A stretch of DNA of 64,000 nt, taken from contig JBCNJP010000027.1 of the NCBI GenBank assembly GCA_039602395.1, forward strand, positions 33,822,456 through 33,886,455. The letters are read 5' to 3'. Shown here in pieces: positions 1 to 11,692 of this stretch. Position 1 is the stretch's first letter; every line of letters starts with the position of its first letter. The notes below the pieces were generated by a model that saw only the letters and a list, made by a program, of their open reading frames with translations, ran no database searches and was not told the origin of the DNA. Origin of the DNA: Deinandra increscens subsp. villosa. Lineage: Eukaryota > Streptophyta > Magnoliopsida > Asterales > Asteraceae. A program made the position numbers and the translations under genes.

Positions 1-478
1 AAGTTAAAAGTTAAATATTTCATGGTCTATTAGTATTTAAGTAGTAATATCCATCCGGAGACGGTTCAACATCTTCTGTTAGAGTGCCCATTCGTGAAAC
101 ATGTGTGAGACCGAATGAAATGATCGAAAAACTCGATCTAATCGTTGTCAACGGTTAGTTCTGTCCAATAACTGTATAGGTCCCTAGCAGTGACCAATCT
201 TCCTTCCCTTCATCGGAAATACTTACAAACGATCATCAAGGCCGGGAGGTCTTGAAGGCTAGAAACGCCAAAGAATTCTAAGGAATAAACGCACATGCTG
301 GCAAAATCTTGGAAGATATCCAATCTAATACTTTTCCTAGGCTTAAACATAGGGCTACATAACATGACTTACTTTATGATGATTGGTGTAATTTGGTTTT
401 TCATTCATTGTAATCTTGTAACTATTTTTTTTTTCCAATTTCTTGTTATTTTTAGATGTTCAAAAAAATAATAATAAG
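1..478 (+). mobile_element. Decayed 3' end of a LINE (non-LTR retrotransposon)
   Basis: Near position 62 one frame reads ETVQHLLLECPFVKHV, the start of the zinc-binding region (zf-RVT) that closes plant L1-type ORF2 proteins. Further on, short stretches such as RNAKEF and ILEDIQSNTFPRLKHRA, then DDWCN, match the usual tail of the same proteins. Stop codons and frame breaks interrupt it, so it is a relic. The T-rich sequence to about 478 is compatible with a LINE 3' untranslated end. The 5' part lies outside the window. Confidence 0.65.
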
Positions 479-545
479 TAGGTCTTCAAAAAAATTAAGT
501 AGTCATAATATTAAATATGTTTTATCCACGACATCATATATATCT

Positions 546-854
546 TTTTTGAACAGCGATTTCTCAGTCAAACCTGATGCTCAGCCCACAACGATGACTC
601 AGTGTCTCTGAGAGTGTCTCAAGTCTGCGGGTGCGAGCGAGTCAGGACACCACCTCCTTGCCCCAGTTCGGGGGAAACCTGGCCTGCGAGCAGCCACCGG
701 TAAAACCCCCTCCCCAAAGATTCGAACCTGGGTCGCTAAAAGCTTCCCAAGCCCAAAGAGCTTTGAGGGTACCAAAGAAACAAATAATGTCATTTGTGAG
801 GTTTGAACTTAAGTCCCTAGAAATCAAAGCCAAAGCCCCAACCAACTCCACTAA
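546..854 (-). mobile_element. tRNA-derived SINE, minus strand
   Basis: A 309-bp insertion is bounded by a 15-bp direct repeat, acatcatatatatct, at 531-545 and 855-869. Read on the minus strand it starts TTAGTGGAGTTGGTTGGGG, which fits a polymerase III A box. About 35 bases later comes AGTTCAAACCTC, which fits a B box. A second B-box-like GGTTCGAATC follows near 720, so the body may be composite. It ends in a short A run directly before the target duplication. These are the marks of a SINE inserted by target-primed reverse transcription. The family name is not known to me. Confidence 0.75.
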
Positions 855-869
855 ACATCATATATATCT

Positions 870-3064
870 GATATTAATTTTCTTATGCTCATAATTAATA
901 TCAAATTCTTTCAAAAAGATTTAACCACTTAAACAAGCTTAAACAAAACTAACATTTTATATTGTAATCCTGTTTTCCGGATCAATTACTATTACTATGT
1001 TAAAAACCATAAAATATATAAGTCGTGTAAATAACTAACTACCAATCCATGAAATCTAAATCTAATAAACAAAAAAAATTCTCATATTTTAATTAATAAA
1101 AAAATAAAACTTGTGATCATCATAAAATTTTGGATTAAGTCAAAATTTCAATAAATAATTATTCAAATACTAATTTTTTATATTAGGACTTATTTAGTTT
1201 AAACTTTTAATAAGTAATTATTCAATAAGTAATTATTTAAAAATACAATTTTTTTATATGTAAATATGTTTTTCTAATTTCTATTTTTATTAAATTTTAA
1301 ACCAGTATTTTATTTAACTTTAAAACATAATAGTTTATTTTCTTTCGATAGTTTAATAAGCTATTCCATATTACTTTATTATCGTCTATGTTTTTTTTAA
1401 ATTCCAGACGTGCGATGCACGGGTTTAAATACTTTAATATATATTGCTTATAATATTTTATTTATAATAATATTTTAATTAAATATTATACATGTAATAT
1501 AAAATATTTAATTCTATTTAATTTTATAGTTTTTTTATTTTAATTAAGTTTAAATTCAAATTTACCAAGTATTTCATTTCAATATAATAAACAAAATCTT
1601 TATTTCCTGTGACTAGATTTTTCTAACTATAAACATCTTGTTACCCGGAGGTCACATAATGGCAAACGATGTTAACCACGACACGTTACGACCGCAATTC
1701 GTGCGAGTAACCAAGACCATCTGTGTCGCACATCCATCCCAGAGGAAAACCACCGCCCAAATGTCTAATGTCGTAAAACCTCTGACCCACCTATAATTAC
1801 TAAGAAACTTTTATCTAGTTATAAAATACATCATTGTCGTACATTATGATTGTATTTATAGTTTTTTTTTAACTCAGTCATGTAACACACGGAGATAAAA
1901 AACTAGTAGATAAATATATAAAAACTAGTCTATTTATCTAGTCTTTCCTTTAATTTTATCTCTACTCTACTTAATTGCTTAAAAATAAATACACAAGTGT
2001 ACACATATGAATATTATTTTTGGAATGTCTAACTAAAAAATATTTACACGAGTTAAACATATTTTCTGGGAAAATCATCTCATACGCGGTAGAATGAAAA
2101 ACCTATCAGACTCAGGGATCAAACTCATTGCATTTCAGTCTTAAGATTCCTCTCATCACCGATATTATTCGGGCAAATGACCGATGTACACATATAAATA
2201 CACTTATATGTTGTATGTAAGAATATGTATTTACATGGAAAACAATAAAAACAATGTTTTAGAAAGAATGAAATATTAAAAAATGTATTCATATAGACCG
2301 TATTCAAATTATGCAATCTTTAGTTGATATGAATAGTTTTAATCACAAAGAAATATCAAAAAATTTAAAATTTATATAGACCATATTCAAGTTAACAAGG
2401 TTGAGTTAATAAGAATGCTATTAGTCACGTGGCTAGTAATGGTGTTGTCACGTGACATATTAGTAATTATTATTATTTTTTTGTTTTAGTTTATTTTACA
2501 TTATTTTTATTAGGTGTTTAATTTTATATAATTCGCGTAACAGTTCTTATTATCTTAATTTGTATATCGTTTTTAGTGTTTTAATTGATTTTACAACGAT
2601 TTCTAAAGCGTTTTATTAGTTTTAATTTTAAATCGTTGCCTTTAGATATCATTTTTTTAGTGTTATATTTATGAGTGTGAATTGTTTGCCGTTTGATATT
2701 TTTTAAGTAGTATTTTAGCAATTGTTTTAACCGGTTATTCACATAGTAATACATTATTCAATTAGAAATAACTAAATTGACAAGTGCGCAACAATGCACA
2801 CTCATACATCTAGTCTAGTTATATAATAAAACTATATATGTTAAGGTGATTCTATTTCCGTTATTAACATATTATTGGTTATGACATTAACACTAGTCTC
2901 TCTTTCTATATTACATTTAAAAATGGTAGGATATCTTTTTATATTAATTTTTAAGAGTTTAAGAGAGTAAAATTATCTTTTATAAATTTTAACATAACAC
3001 GTTTACACCTCAACCCATTTATATCAACTTTTAGTTTAGAATTTCACACAAATAAATACTTTTT
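870..3064. other. A+T-rich DNA with no recognisable gene
   Basis: Long A/T runs, no convincing ORF. A small palindrome CGTGCGATGCACGGG near 1408 resembles the hairpin at Helitron 3' ends seen elsewhere in this window (31454-31472), but no CTAG follows. Two CACGTG-containing words lie near 2425 and 2450. Nothing else can be supported. Confidence 0.5.
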
Positions 3065-3067
3065 TAA

Positions 3068-3312
3068 CACTAGTACAAAAACGACTATAAACAGCGGTAA
3101 ATAATATTATAAACAACGCTCACACATTTCAATCGTTGTAAAAGGTTGTAAAAGTTTGTAAACCCAATTGAATCGCTGTAAAAGATTCTGAACCAATTTA
3201 AGAAAGCTTTTATACAGCGCTTGAACATTTTTCTTTTCTATTGAATCGCTGTAAAAAATTGTGAACGAATTTAAGAAAGCTTTTATACAGCGCTTGAACA
3301 TTTTTCTTTTCT
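3068..3312 (+). repeat. CACTA 5' terminus and subterminal repeat array
   Basis: The terminal inverted repeat is followed by repeated CGCTGTAAAA and ACAGCG words in both orientations. Two copies of a 73-bp unit (3167-3239 and 3240-3312) lie in tandem, each beginning attgaatcgctgtaaaa. In En/Spm such repeats bind the element-encoded TNPA; by analogy these are the likely transposase-complex sites. Confidence 0.75.
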
Positions 3313-3527
3313 ATTTTATTATTAAATTGGCCTTTTTAATTACTTTATACAGCGTTGTCCATTTTTTGTTTTTTCTTTTATTATTAAATGATAACTTTTA
3401 ATTATCTAAAACTTTATACAGGGCCTGCTACGTATATTTTAATTAAAATCTTAAAAAATATGCATAATTTTAAATTTCAAATAAATAAAAGGATATGATA
3501 GATTCGTTTAAAAGTCTTATGTTTAAG

Positions 3528-3893
3528 GCTGTGTTTGGCGCACTAGCTGAAAAGCTAGCTGCTAGCTGATAAGCTAGCTGTTAGCTGATAAGCTAGCTGA
3601 CAAGCTAGCTGCTAGCTGATAAATTAGCTAAGCTAGCTGATAAATATAAGCTAGCTGATAAAAAATAACGTTTGGTAAAAACTAGCTGATAAACTAGCTT
3701 AAAAAATAAAATGACATAAAAGTACATGTCATAAATGTAAATAAAGATATTTATTTATAAGTTAGGGAAGGGTAAAATTGGAAATATTATAAAAGCTAGT
3801 TGAAAAGCTACTCCAACTAGCTTTTCAAAAGCTAGCTTATAAGCTAGCTGATAAGCTAGCTTATAAGCTAGCTTATGGCGCGCCAAACACAGC
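3528..3893. mobile_element. MITE with AGCTAGCTGATA-rich interior
   Basis: A 366-bp insertion in the CACTA element. Inverted ends are GCTGTGTTTGGCGC and its complement GCGCCAAACACAGC. A direct repeat TTAAG lies on both sides (3523-3527 and 3894-3898). The interior is packed with copies of agctagctgataagctagc, many able to pair with one another. The 5-bp duplication would fit a hAT-like MITE, but TTA/TAA duplication (Harbinger-like) cannot be excluded because the flank is palindromic. Confidence 0.7.
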
Positions 3894-4032
3894 TTAAGTA
3901 TAAAATGATAAAAAAAAACATTTAATTTTATAATACGATTATTTTAAGATATGGATTATAGAATTTCTTAATTGGTTTTTCTTTAAATTTTAAAACATTA
4001 TCTCATTTTCTATAGCTTATAAGCTAGCTTAT

Positions 4033-5591
4033 GGCACACGTATTTATCTGCCACCTGCGTGCTATACCATGTCAAAAGTAGAAAAAACAAGTTTTTGTCA
4101 ATGTTTACACGATATTAAGGTTCCTTCCAGTTATTCTGCAAACATTAAAAGATTGGTGTCAATGAAAGACTGTAAATTGCTTGGTATGAAGTCTCATGAT
4201 TGTCATGTTTTGATGACACATATGATTCCTATTGCAATTCGTGGACTATTACCAGAGAACATCCGACATACAATTACAAAACTCTGTTTGTTTTTTAACA
4301 TGATCCACTCAAAGGTGATTGATCCTGAAGCCCTGGATGAATGGCAAACTGAAATTATCGAGACCCTTTGTGAACTAGAGATGTACTTTCCACCGTCCTT
4401 TTTTGATGTGATGGTTCACCTAGTAATCCATATTACTAGAGAAATCAAGGCTTGTGGTCCTGTATTTCTACGTTACATGTACCCTTTTGAAAGATTTATG
4501 GGTTTCTTAAAGGGCTATGTAAGAAACCGTAATCGACCTGAGGGCAGTATTGTTGAAGGATATTCTTCCGAAGAGGTGACCGAGTTACTGCACAGGTAAT
4601 AGATCATAACTTTTTATAATATACTTTAGTTTTATAAAGATTAATTTACAACATAATAATGAATCTATTTTCAGGTTATCTCGAAGGTGCCAAAAGTATC
4701 GGTGTTCCTATAGCTCGTCATTCGGGTCGACTTGCAGGTGTTGGAGTAGTTGGTGCCAAATTAATCGTCCCAAGTCAAGACAATCTACAACTTGCACATT
4801 TTGTTGTGTTGCAACATATGACATGTCTCGCTCCGTATGTTAGAGAACACATGGAAATACTACGGTTGACATATTTACATAAGTCAGAGATATGGTATCA
4901 AAAGAAACATAACGAGGAATTTTCTGAATGGATGAAGAATAAGGTTTCAGAAACACATGGCCAACCAAATGCGGATGAAACTGTAGAGAAGTTGGGAAAT
5001 GGGCCAGATTTTAGAGTAAAATCCTACCATGGGTTTGATATCAATGGTTATACATTTTACACCAAAAATCAAGATGATAAAAGTGTTATGCAAAATAGCG
5101 GAGTTACACTAATAGCCTCGGCTTTAGAATTCAATGGAATGGATCATAATGCAAGATTAAAAGTCGCCAAAGACTCATATTATGGTGTTATAGAAGAAAT
5201 TTGGGAGTTAAATTATCATTCATTCACTATACCTCTCTTTAAATGTAAGTGGGTCAATAACCGTTCGGGTGTTAAAGTTGATGAACATGGTTTCACACTT
5301 GTCGACCTGGCAACAAATGGGTATAAATCAGAACCATTCATTCTTGCAAGTCAAGCCACTCAGGTGTTTTTTGTCAAAGATCCGAGCAAACCAAGATACC
5401 ACATAGTATTGCAAGGTAAACGACGTATTCTTGGTGTTGATCATGTTGTTGATGAGGACGAATACAACCAATTTGATGAGTTACCACCATTTTCTGTTTA
5501 TATTCAACCGTTGAATGGTCGTGGAACTGATGGTACCACATACTTACGATCCGACCACAACGAAGGAATATATATTGATAAAACAAGCTGA
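4033..5591 (+). pseudogene. C-terminal part of CACTA TNP2-type transposase (DUF4218-DUF4216)
   Basis: The frame opens just before YLPPACYTMSKVEKTSF (about 4045). Residues of the first exon such as SHDCHVLM, LPENIRHTITKLC, FFDVMVHL and YMYPFERFMGFLKGYVRN are the DUF4218 block of TNP2 transposases. The second exon (4675-5591) holds IGVPIARHSGRL and then the DUF4216 block with YYGVIEEIWELNYHSFTIPLFKCKWV. The upstream catalytic Transposase_21 region of a full TNP2 is absent: the sequence before 4033 is MITE-like. The only canonical intron (GT 4596, AG 4674) joins the two parts out of frame by one base. Both facts argue for a dead fragment. ATG 4069 is not a real start, since homology runs upstream of it. 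Confidence 0.85.
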
Positions 5592-6728
5592 GTGAAATAA
5601 TCAAGGTTGATATAACATCCCTAATATATACATACATATATACATATATATATACATATATTTAAAGCGAGTTATTAATACGACCCTTTTATTTTTTTGC
5701 AGGAATGATCGAAAACCAATAAAAGAGATAAAGATCGAGCAGACTTTAGAATTTATTTATTTGTAATTTTTTTCAAAAACGATACATTTATTTATGAGTA
5801 TTGATATTATATGTCTGTGTTTCGTTATTAGCTTTTTGCATAATAAAAATCTTACTTTAAATCCAGATACATAAACGATATATTTTTTCCCCTGTAATTA
5901 GCTTTATAAATAATTAATAAATTATATATTATTAATAAACTTAATGAATTCCATACCCAAAAATTAAATTAGGCTAATATATTAATATCTCCTAATAAAC
6001 CTAAAAAAAAATAGAGTGCTTTACTATTCCCGCTTACTATTCCCGCTGGCGCCACCCCTCCCCAATTTCTTTTTTTCAGGTTGCCCTAATCTTCGCAGAC
6101 ACTAAGTACGACGGTTTCACCCAACTCACGAGTATTCTTTCAATTCGCTGCCAATCGAAGTCCCTGCTCAAGATCGATTTCACAATTTGTCTGCGCGCTG
6201 CCATCAAATGCCTTAATCGAAGTCCATCTCAGGTTTCTTGGTGTTCAGGTTTGATTGTATCGTTTTGATTTCTTGTTGGGGTTCGATTCCAGGTTCTTTT
6301 TTTAGAGTTTTTTTTTCTCAATTGTTTCGTACCCTACGGTTTTTCCAAAAGTCGCTGCTAAATTGGTTCACATTGGAAGCCACAGATTGTTGTTTAAAGT
6401 TGTGTGTGTTTTTGTTTCAATCTTATGTTTGGAATAGGATGAGTGACATCAGTTTAATAGGACGAGCTAAAAGACTACAACAAATTATAAAAGTTTTGTA
6501 ATGAATTGATGACCTCACAGATATAAACGAAAACAAAATTGGTAGGGATAAACATCAGTTACATTAAGATGATCTAAGTAGAGGTTCTCACATAGTTTTT
6601 AATATGTGTATTCTGTGTAAGTTATACAAAGTGCTGCCACAATGTAGTTATAACATTTAGATTGGCAGGTCTATTAGGTTGCAAGAGAAACCAAGTTAAA
6701 GCATAATTATAGAAACATTGTAGGATTG
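5592..6728 (+). promoter_or_regulatory. Internal CACTA spacer and probable leader of the Ulp1-like gene
   Basis: 5592-6010 is A+T-rich with dinucleotide runs. 6045-6240 is suddenly G+C-rich and free of long homology, ending ccatctcaggtttcttgg. It looks like a 5' leader, possibly with an intron before the start codon at 6729. No TATA box could be assigned with confidence. Confidence 0.35.
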
Positions 6729-9192
6729 ATGGACTCATGGGAAGATAGATGGAGACAACTTGTGTCAAGCTATCCGTGTCTATCTAATATTAAATCTAAG
6801 GAATCAAAAATACATTTTGTGAGCAAAGCGAAAAAAAATCCAGTCACAAATTTATTTGAACTTGGACCAAATATGTTATCGAAGCCGGAGACGAAGAAAG
6901 ATGGTACTGATAATAAAAGTGGAAAAGATGTAGTTTCTGAAGTAGATGGGAAGAAACGTAAGCGCGGAGGGCGTAAACGTTTAGAGGCAGAGAGATCGAG
7001 AAAGGAGAGAGACGTCATTGAGCAAGATCAAAATCAGGTTATCGCATCGGCCGAGGTGAGCCTAGAGAGACGTGACTCTAGTTGTGCGTCCCGTATAGAA
7101 ATCGAGGTAGTACGTTTAAAAGTTTACTTTCTATCTCTTTTTAAATAAATTTGTTTACTAAAGGTGTTGTGTTTGCAGTCAATCAGTACATGTTACCTTA
7201 TATGGCCATTCAAAGATAGTAGTCCCAGTTTGATTGTAGCTAGGGGACGAGTGTATCCTACATCTCAGAGGACTTTACATGGTCGTACGATAGCTGATGG
7301 TTTCGTGAAAGTACAAGTAGACGATGTAAACCAAGAATATAGAAGTTATCAAGTCCCACCTGAGACAGAGACCGATGAGTTAAATAAATTGAGAGATGCA
7401 CAAGGTCAATGTATTCAGTGTCCAGAGAACGATGAGTTAAATAAATTGGGAGATGCACAAGGTCAATTTATTCAGTGGCCGAGAAACTATATAAAGGTAT
7501 ATTTTATATAAAATATAATTGTATATTATTATATTTGTTGTTTTACTAATATCTTCTAATAATATACAGATTTTGAATGATGATTCTTCAGAGCATTCTA
7601 ATATTGCCCAACGGCAAAGTGTATCTTTGTCTGCTTCTCAATCTCTCTGTAGTGTAAATGCAGAATCGTCTCGACATTCTTCGAGTCCAGTTTACAGGCC
7701 ACAGGTAGTTCATAATATATATTTTACATTTTATATTTAGTTATGTAATATGTTTTTTGTCAACGTAGTTTGAGAAAACATATCCATGTCAAGATCCACA
7801 ACTGATGCCTTTAGAAGATGAAAGATTCACTTCTCAACAGCCTGACATGACTTTTTTTAATCTGGTAATCATTTTTTTCTAATATACACACATATATATA
7901 TATGTGTGTGTGTATGTATATGTACTTATAATAAATTGGTGTATTATTATTTTTGTTAATAATATTAAATATAATTGCAGCTAAACGAGTCGTATCCGTT
8001 ACAATCGAATCATGTTGATCAAAATCCTGACAAGCTTGATTCTTCTTCTGATGCTAATGATGTTATCGAGCCTATTATAAAAAATGAAAAAATTGCTAGT
8101 CTTTTGACTAAGCTAAAGAAAAGGGAGAATTCTGGAAATATATATAGGTTAGCGGAAAAATTGGCGTGTCTAGCTAATGAAACTCCCATAATACAAGTGA
8201 AGTCGCCGATGGGGATGTATAACGAAGTAATTACCGAGAATGTTGAAATACAAGCGTTACTACGAGTATGTCTCAACAAAGAGGTGGATGTCAACATTTT
8301 CGCTTGGTTTGCAACGTAAGTTCGATTATTTTGTTTAACTATTCCATGGTAATATTTGTTTTTAGTGTGATTAACCTTATCATATTTCTTTTTAAATATA
8401 GGTATTTATATACTTTTGGGGAAGATCATGGTATTGGTCACACGGCATATTTTAATCCTCGGTATATTGAACTTCGTATGTGCAACATCACTAAGGATAC
8501 CGTCATAAAACACATTCAAAGTGTTATGAAACTTCACAAGGATAAGCAAGAATTTATCGCACCGTATTTAGCGGGGTATGGCAATCTTTTTTCTACGTAT
8601 AATGTGTTTTAATTTATTTCATTTGTATTCATACTTAAATATTATTTTTCTTTAAAATCTTCATTTATGTAGAAGTCATTGGTCCTTAATTTTGATAACT
8701 CGTTACCGAAACAAGCATTATTTTGGATCAATTATCGACTCGATTAGTAAAAGAAAAGATGCAAAGAATTACATGATCACAGAATTAATTGAAGAGGCTA
8801 TTGGAGAGACGATACCGTGGGAGATGGTTAAGGTAAGTTTTTATTAGTTTTTTTTAGTAATTTTTTTATTTTATATTTTAATTATTATTTTATTGTTATT
8901 TCTATATGTAGTGTTATCAAGAAAATGGTATGGGGTTAAGTGGACATTATGTATTGAAGGCCATGTTTGAATTTGTAGTTGAATGGCATGAACGTCTTGT
9001 AAGTATACTTTTACATATTTATATATTTCTTTTATGTTAAACTAGCTATAATATACATTGAATTATGATCTCAATGATTCATATACTTATCCTTTTTAGA
9101 TGATGAACAATTCTGCGGCTCTTACTCAAGATAAGATTGACACGGTGGTAGCTTCTGTGTTACGCGGAATTATGGATGTGGTTGAGATATGA
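6729..9192 (+). CDS. CACTA second gene: DUF8039-like plus Ulp1-like (C48) protein, nucleophile position Ser
   Basis: Nine exons with GT-AG introns join in one frame: 6729-7106, 7179-7496, 7570-7704, 7769-7864, 7981-8315, 8402-8575, 8673-8832, 8912-8998, 9100-9192. That gives 591 codons and a TGA. The first exon has a basic cluster KKRKRGGRKR, a likely nuclear signal. Exon 2 (CYLIWPFKDSSPSLIVARGRV ending FIQWP) resembles the DUF8039 domain common in CACTA proteins and contains a duplicated DELNKLxDAQGQ unit. Exons 6-8 give the protease-like fold: GSHWSLI (His), SIIDS (Asp), CYQENG (Gln). The usual DCG then reads LSG (AGT codon), so the catalytic Cys is missing. The intact frame is clear; loss of protease activity is inference. 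Homologues ride in many plant CACTA elements, with unclear function. Confidence 0.85.
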
Positions 9193-9770
9193 ATGAACTA
9201 CCTAGTAGAGGCTAGAGTTAGATTAGTCTCTTTTTTGTGTATACATTTGGTATGTTGTTTGATATATATTATTGTTTTGAGTATTGGTGTTAAAATGTTC
9301 TATTTGATTTTGACCATATGGGTCTTTTGCTTTTCTTCTCCTTTGTTTATGTTCTAGCTGGGTAATACAATTGTAAAGTGGATGTATACTTCTGCTGCAT
9401 AATTTGTAATTGTATAGCTCCAAAAGAAATAGCAGGGAATTGAGCAGGGAACTGGGGATGCAGCCCTGTTTTTTTGTTTAACAAAAGCGCTGTTTATGCA
9501 TCCAAATTAAGCGTTGTATATGGGTGACAAAGTTGTTTAACAAAAAACGCTGTTTATGCATCCAAATTAAGCGCTGTATATGGGTGACAAAGGCGCTGTT
9601 TTTTGTTTTTGTAAAGCGCTGTTTTTGGTTTTAGTGCTGTTTTTACTTTTGCGCTGTTTTTAGTTTTTACAACGTTACTTATCTTTAACAGCGATATCAT
9701 TTACAGCGCTTTAGGATCGTTGTATTAGGTCATATTAACGCTGTAAAAAGACTCCTTTTTTGTACTAGTG
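9193..9770 (+). repeat. CACTA 3' subterminal repeats and terminus
   Basis: After the stop codon comes a short 3' flank. From about 9485, copies of AAAAGCGCTGTTTATGCATCC and TAAGCGCTGTATATGGGTGA type words recur with a period near 60, then many GCGCTG words up to TTTTTGTACTAGTG. This mirrors the 5' subterminal region. Confidence 0.7.
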
Positions 9771-9824
9771 TAAAGTCATTGTATAAGTCGTCGAAATTAT
9801 TACTTTGAGATTTTAAAATTAACG

Positions 9825-9852
9825 TTGCAATGCCCGGGTTTTGCCGACTAGT
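9825..9852 (+). other. Possible Helitron 3' tail beside the CACTA element
   Basis: The sequence ...gcccgggttttgccgactag followed by T resembles the tail at 31454-31484, sharing TGCCGACTAG|T. The hairpin stem is eroded. It suggests the CACTA element landed near or in an old Helitron. Confidence 0.4.
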
Positions 9853-9912
9853 ATTAATAATGCTTGATATATAATTTCTTTAGAATGCCAAACACACTAT
9901 CTAATTGATTTT

Positions 9913-11598
9913 GGAAAATTAGACATATATAATCCTACCTATTCACGATTGGCGGATAATAATCCCAAGTAATTTTTTGGCCAAAATTAGTCCTACCTTA
10001 TCACCCCGTTACTTTTAATAAGCCTTCCGTCCAATTTTTTAACGGAAGTTAGTTCTGTCCTACGTGGCATCCCATTCAACCGATGAGGTGTCGTCTCTTT
10101 TCCTACATGGATTTTTTTATCCAAACACCCCTAATCTTACATCCAAACACAAACAAACACTTTATACATATATATACAGAGAGACCGGAGGCTGAGGAGC
10201 TTTGGCAATCTCCGGCGAGCTCCGGATGGAAAACCGCCGCCGTTGACGATGGCGAGATGTAGAGCGAAAAGGAAGGAAACGGTGCGTACAAAACTGTCAT
10301 ATTCGCCGCGCGCAGTGGTGGTGAACGATCGAACAAAATCGATGCCAAAGAACCCTAGGAGGTAGATGAACGAAGGAAGAGGACGCATCCGACGCTTTAG
10401 GAACCGGTGACGGCGACCGGTCAACAGTGGACGAGGATGATCGATTTTGGTGGTGGTTGAAGGCGGCGGCGGCGGATGCAGGCCTTGGAGGGAGTCTCCG
10501 GCGGAGATCCATGAGTGGTAGGGTGGGTCGGCAGTGGTTGTCGGCGTCCGAGTGTTTCGGAGGTGGGTAGGGAGGGAGTAACCGTAGCTCGCGGCGGCGG
10601 TGGCCGTTTCGCCGGATGATTAAGTGATTCCGTTTCCTTGTGCTTCAATCGAGAAGCTCCTGGAGGAAACATTCCGTTTCCATACATCCTCTGCTCATTC
10701 ATCTTCTCAATTTTTTCGTTTTCTTCAGGGGTCGCCGGAGTCGCCGTGATTCAGGGGTCGCCGAGTTCGCCGGATATAACGCCGGAGCACACCAGCTCTC
10801 CTTTCTTTCCTTCGGTGGATGACCAGAGAATTAGAGGGGGTGTTTGACATTTTTGTTGCAAAATACTAAAATGATAAAATGAACCCTAGGGCTGGCAATT
10901 TTGACACGAACACGAAAACACGACACGAAACACGACATTGTTAACGGGTTTCGTGTTTGGGCTTAACATGTTTCGTGTCATTAACAGGTCGACATGTTAA
11001 GACCTGTTAATTTTCGTGTCTTAACAGGTCGAAACCTGTTAACCTGTTAAGACACGTTTATATTTTAATAATATGTATATATATTTAAATAATAAATAAT
11101 ATAATAAACATATATTAGGAAATAGGTTTCAATAGTCGTGTTCGTGTCTAAACAGGTTCAGTGAAACATGTTTTATCGTGTTGACCGTCGATTAGTTAAA
11201 ATTTCGTGTCTGAACAGGTTTTATCGTGTCGACCCGTTAAAATACAGGTCGTGTTCGTGTTTTGAAAACTAAACACGAAAAGTTTTCGTGTCGTGTTCGT
11301 GTTTGAGACAAATCGTGTCGTGTCTTATCGTGTCGTGTCTTAACAGGTCGTGTCTGACACGATTTGCCAGCCCTAATGAACCCTTATGTTTAATAGTTTA
11401 CAGTTTAGCCCCTCAATCTGGTGACTAAGACTCCACGTCAGATGCCATGTCAGCATTTACTAACCGTGTTAGTTTTTTAATGGAAATGATTATTAGAAAT
11501 AACAGGGTGTAAAGAAAAGATTATTTTTGGCCAAAAAATTACTTGAGATTATTATCCGCCAATCGTGAATAGGTAGGATTATATATGTCCAATTTTCC
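9913..11598. mobile_element. Non-autonomous MULE (Pack-MULE candidate)
   Basis: The ends are about 76-bp inverted repeats with only a few mismatches: the left begins GGAAAATTAGACATATATAA and the right complement GGAAAATTGGACATATATAA. A 9-bp duplication, attgatttt, flanks the element (9904-9912 and 11599-11607). Long TIRs with a 9-bp duplication define Mutator-like elements. The interior has no transposase. A G+C-rich block at 10180-10830 stands out from the A+T-rich rest and could be a captured gene fragment, but no frame in it gives a product I recognise. Confidence 0.88.
10887..11375. mobile_element. hAT-type MITE nested in the MULE
   Basis: 489 bp bounded by TAGGGCTGGCAA and TTGCCAGCCCTA, with an 8-bp duplication atgaaccc on each side (10879-10886 and 11376-11383). 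An 8-bp duplication and GGGCTGGCAA ends are hAT features. The interior consists of many degenerate copies of CGTGTCnnAACAGGT and CACGA words in both orientations. Confidence 0.88.
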
Positions 11599-11692
11599 AT
11601 TGATTTTAGTGTAATTAGACCATTTAAATGTAATTGAATTTACTTAAAACCAAACAAGTAGTAAATTAGTAATAAGTATCCTCCTCTTAAGG

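Larger units (their letters stand above)
3068..9770 (+). mobile_element. CACTA (En/Spm-type) DNA transposon
   Basis: The element starts CACTAGTACAAAAA at 3068 and ends TTTTTGTACTAGTG at 9770, giving matching inverted termini. It is flanked by the 3-bp duplication TAA (3065-3067 and 9771-9773), as expected of the superfamily. Both ends carry many copies of short CAGCG/CGCTG words, typical CACTA subterminal repeats. It holds a TNP2-type transposase lacking its catalytic N-terminal part and an intact second gene with DUF8039-like and Ulp1-like regions. It is therefore probably non-autonomous, mobilised by a relative if at all. Confidence 0.92.

Noticed and set aside
700..740. tRNA gene suggested by a GGTTCGAATC-like B box
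   Set aside because: No cloverleaf or acceptor stem; it lies inside a bounded SINE.
10103..10702. Minus-strand frames of 71-95 codons inside the MULE
   Set aside because: Overlapping frames in G+C-rich DNA, low-complexity Pro/Arg/Ser products, no recognisable domain.
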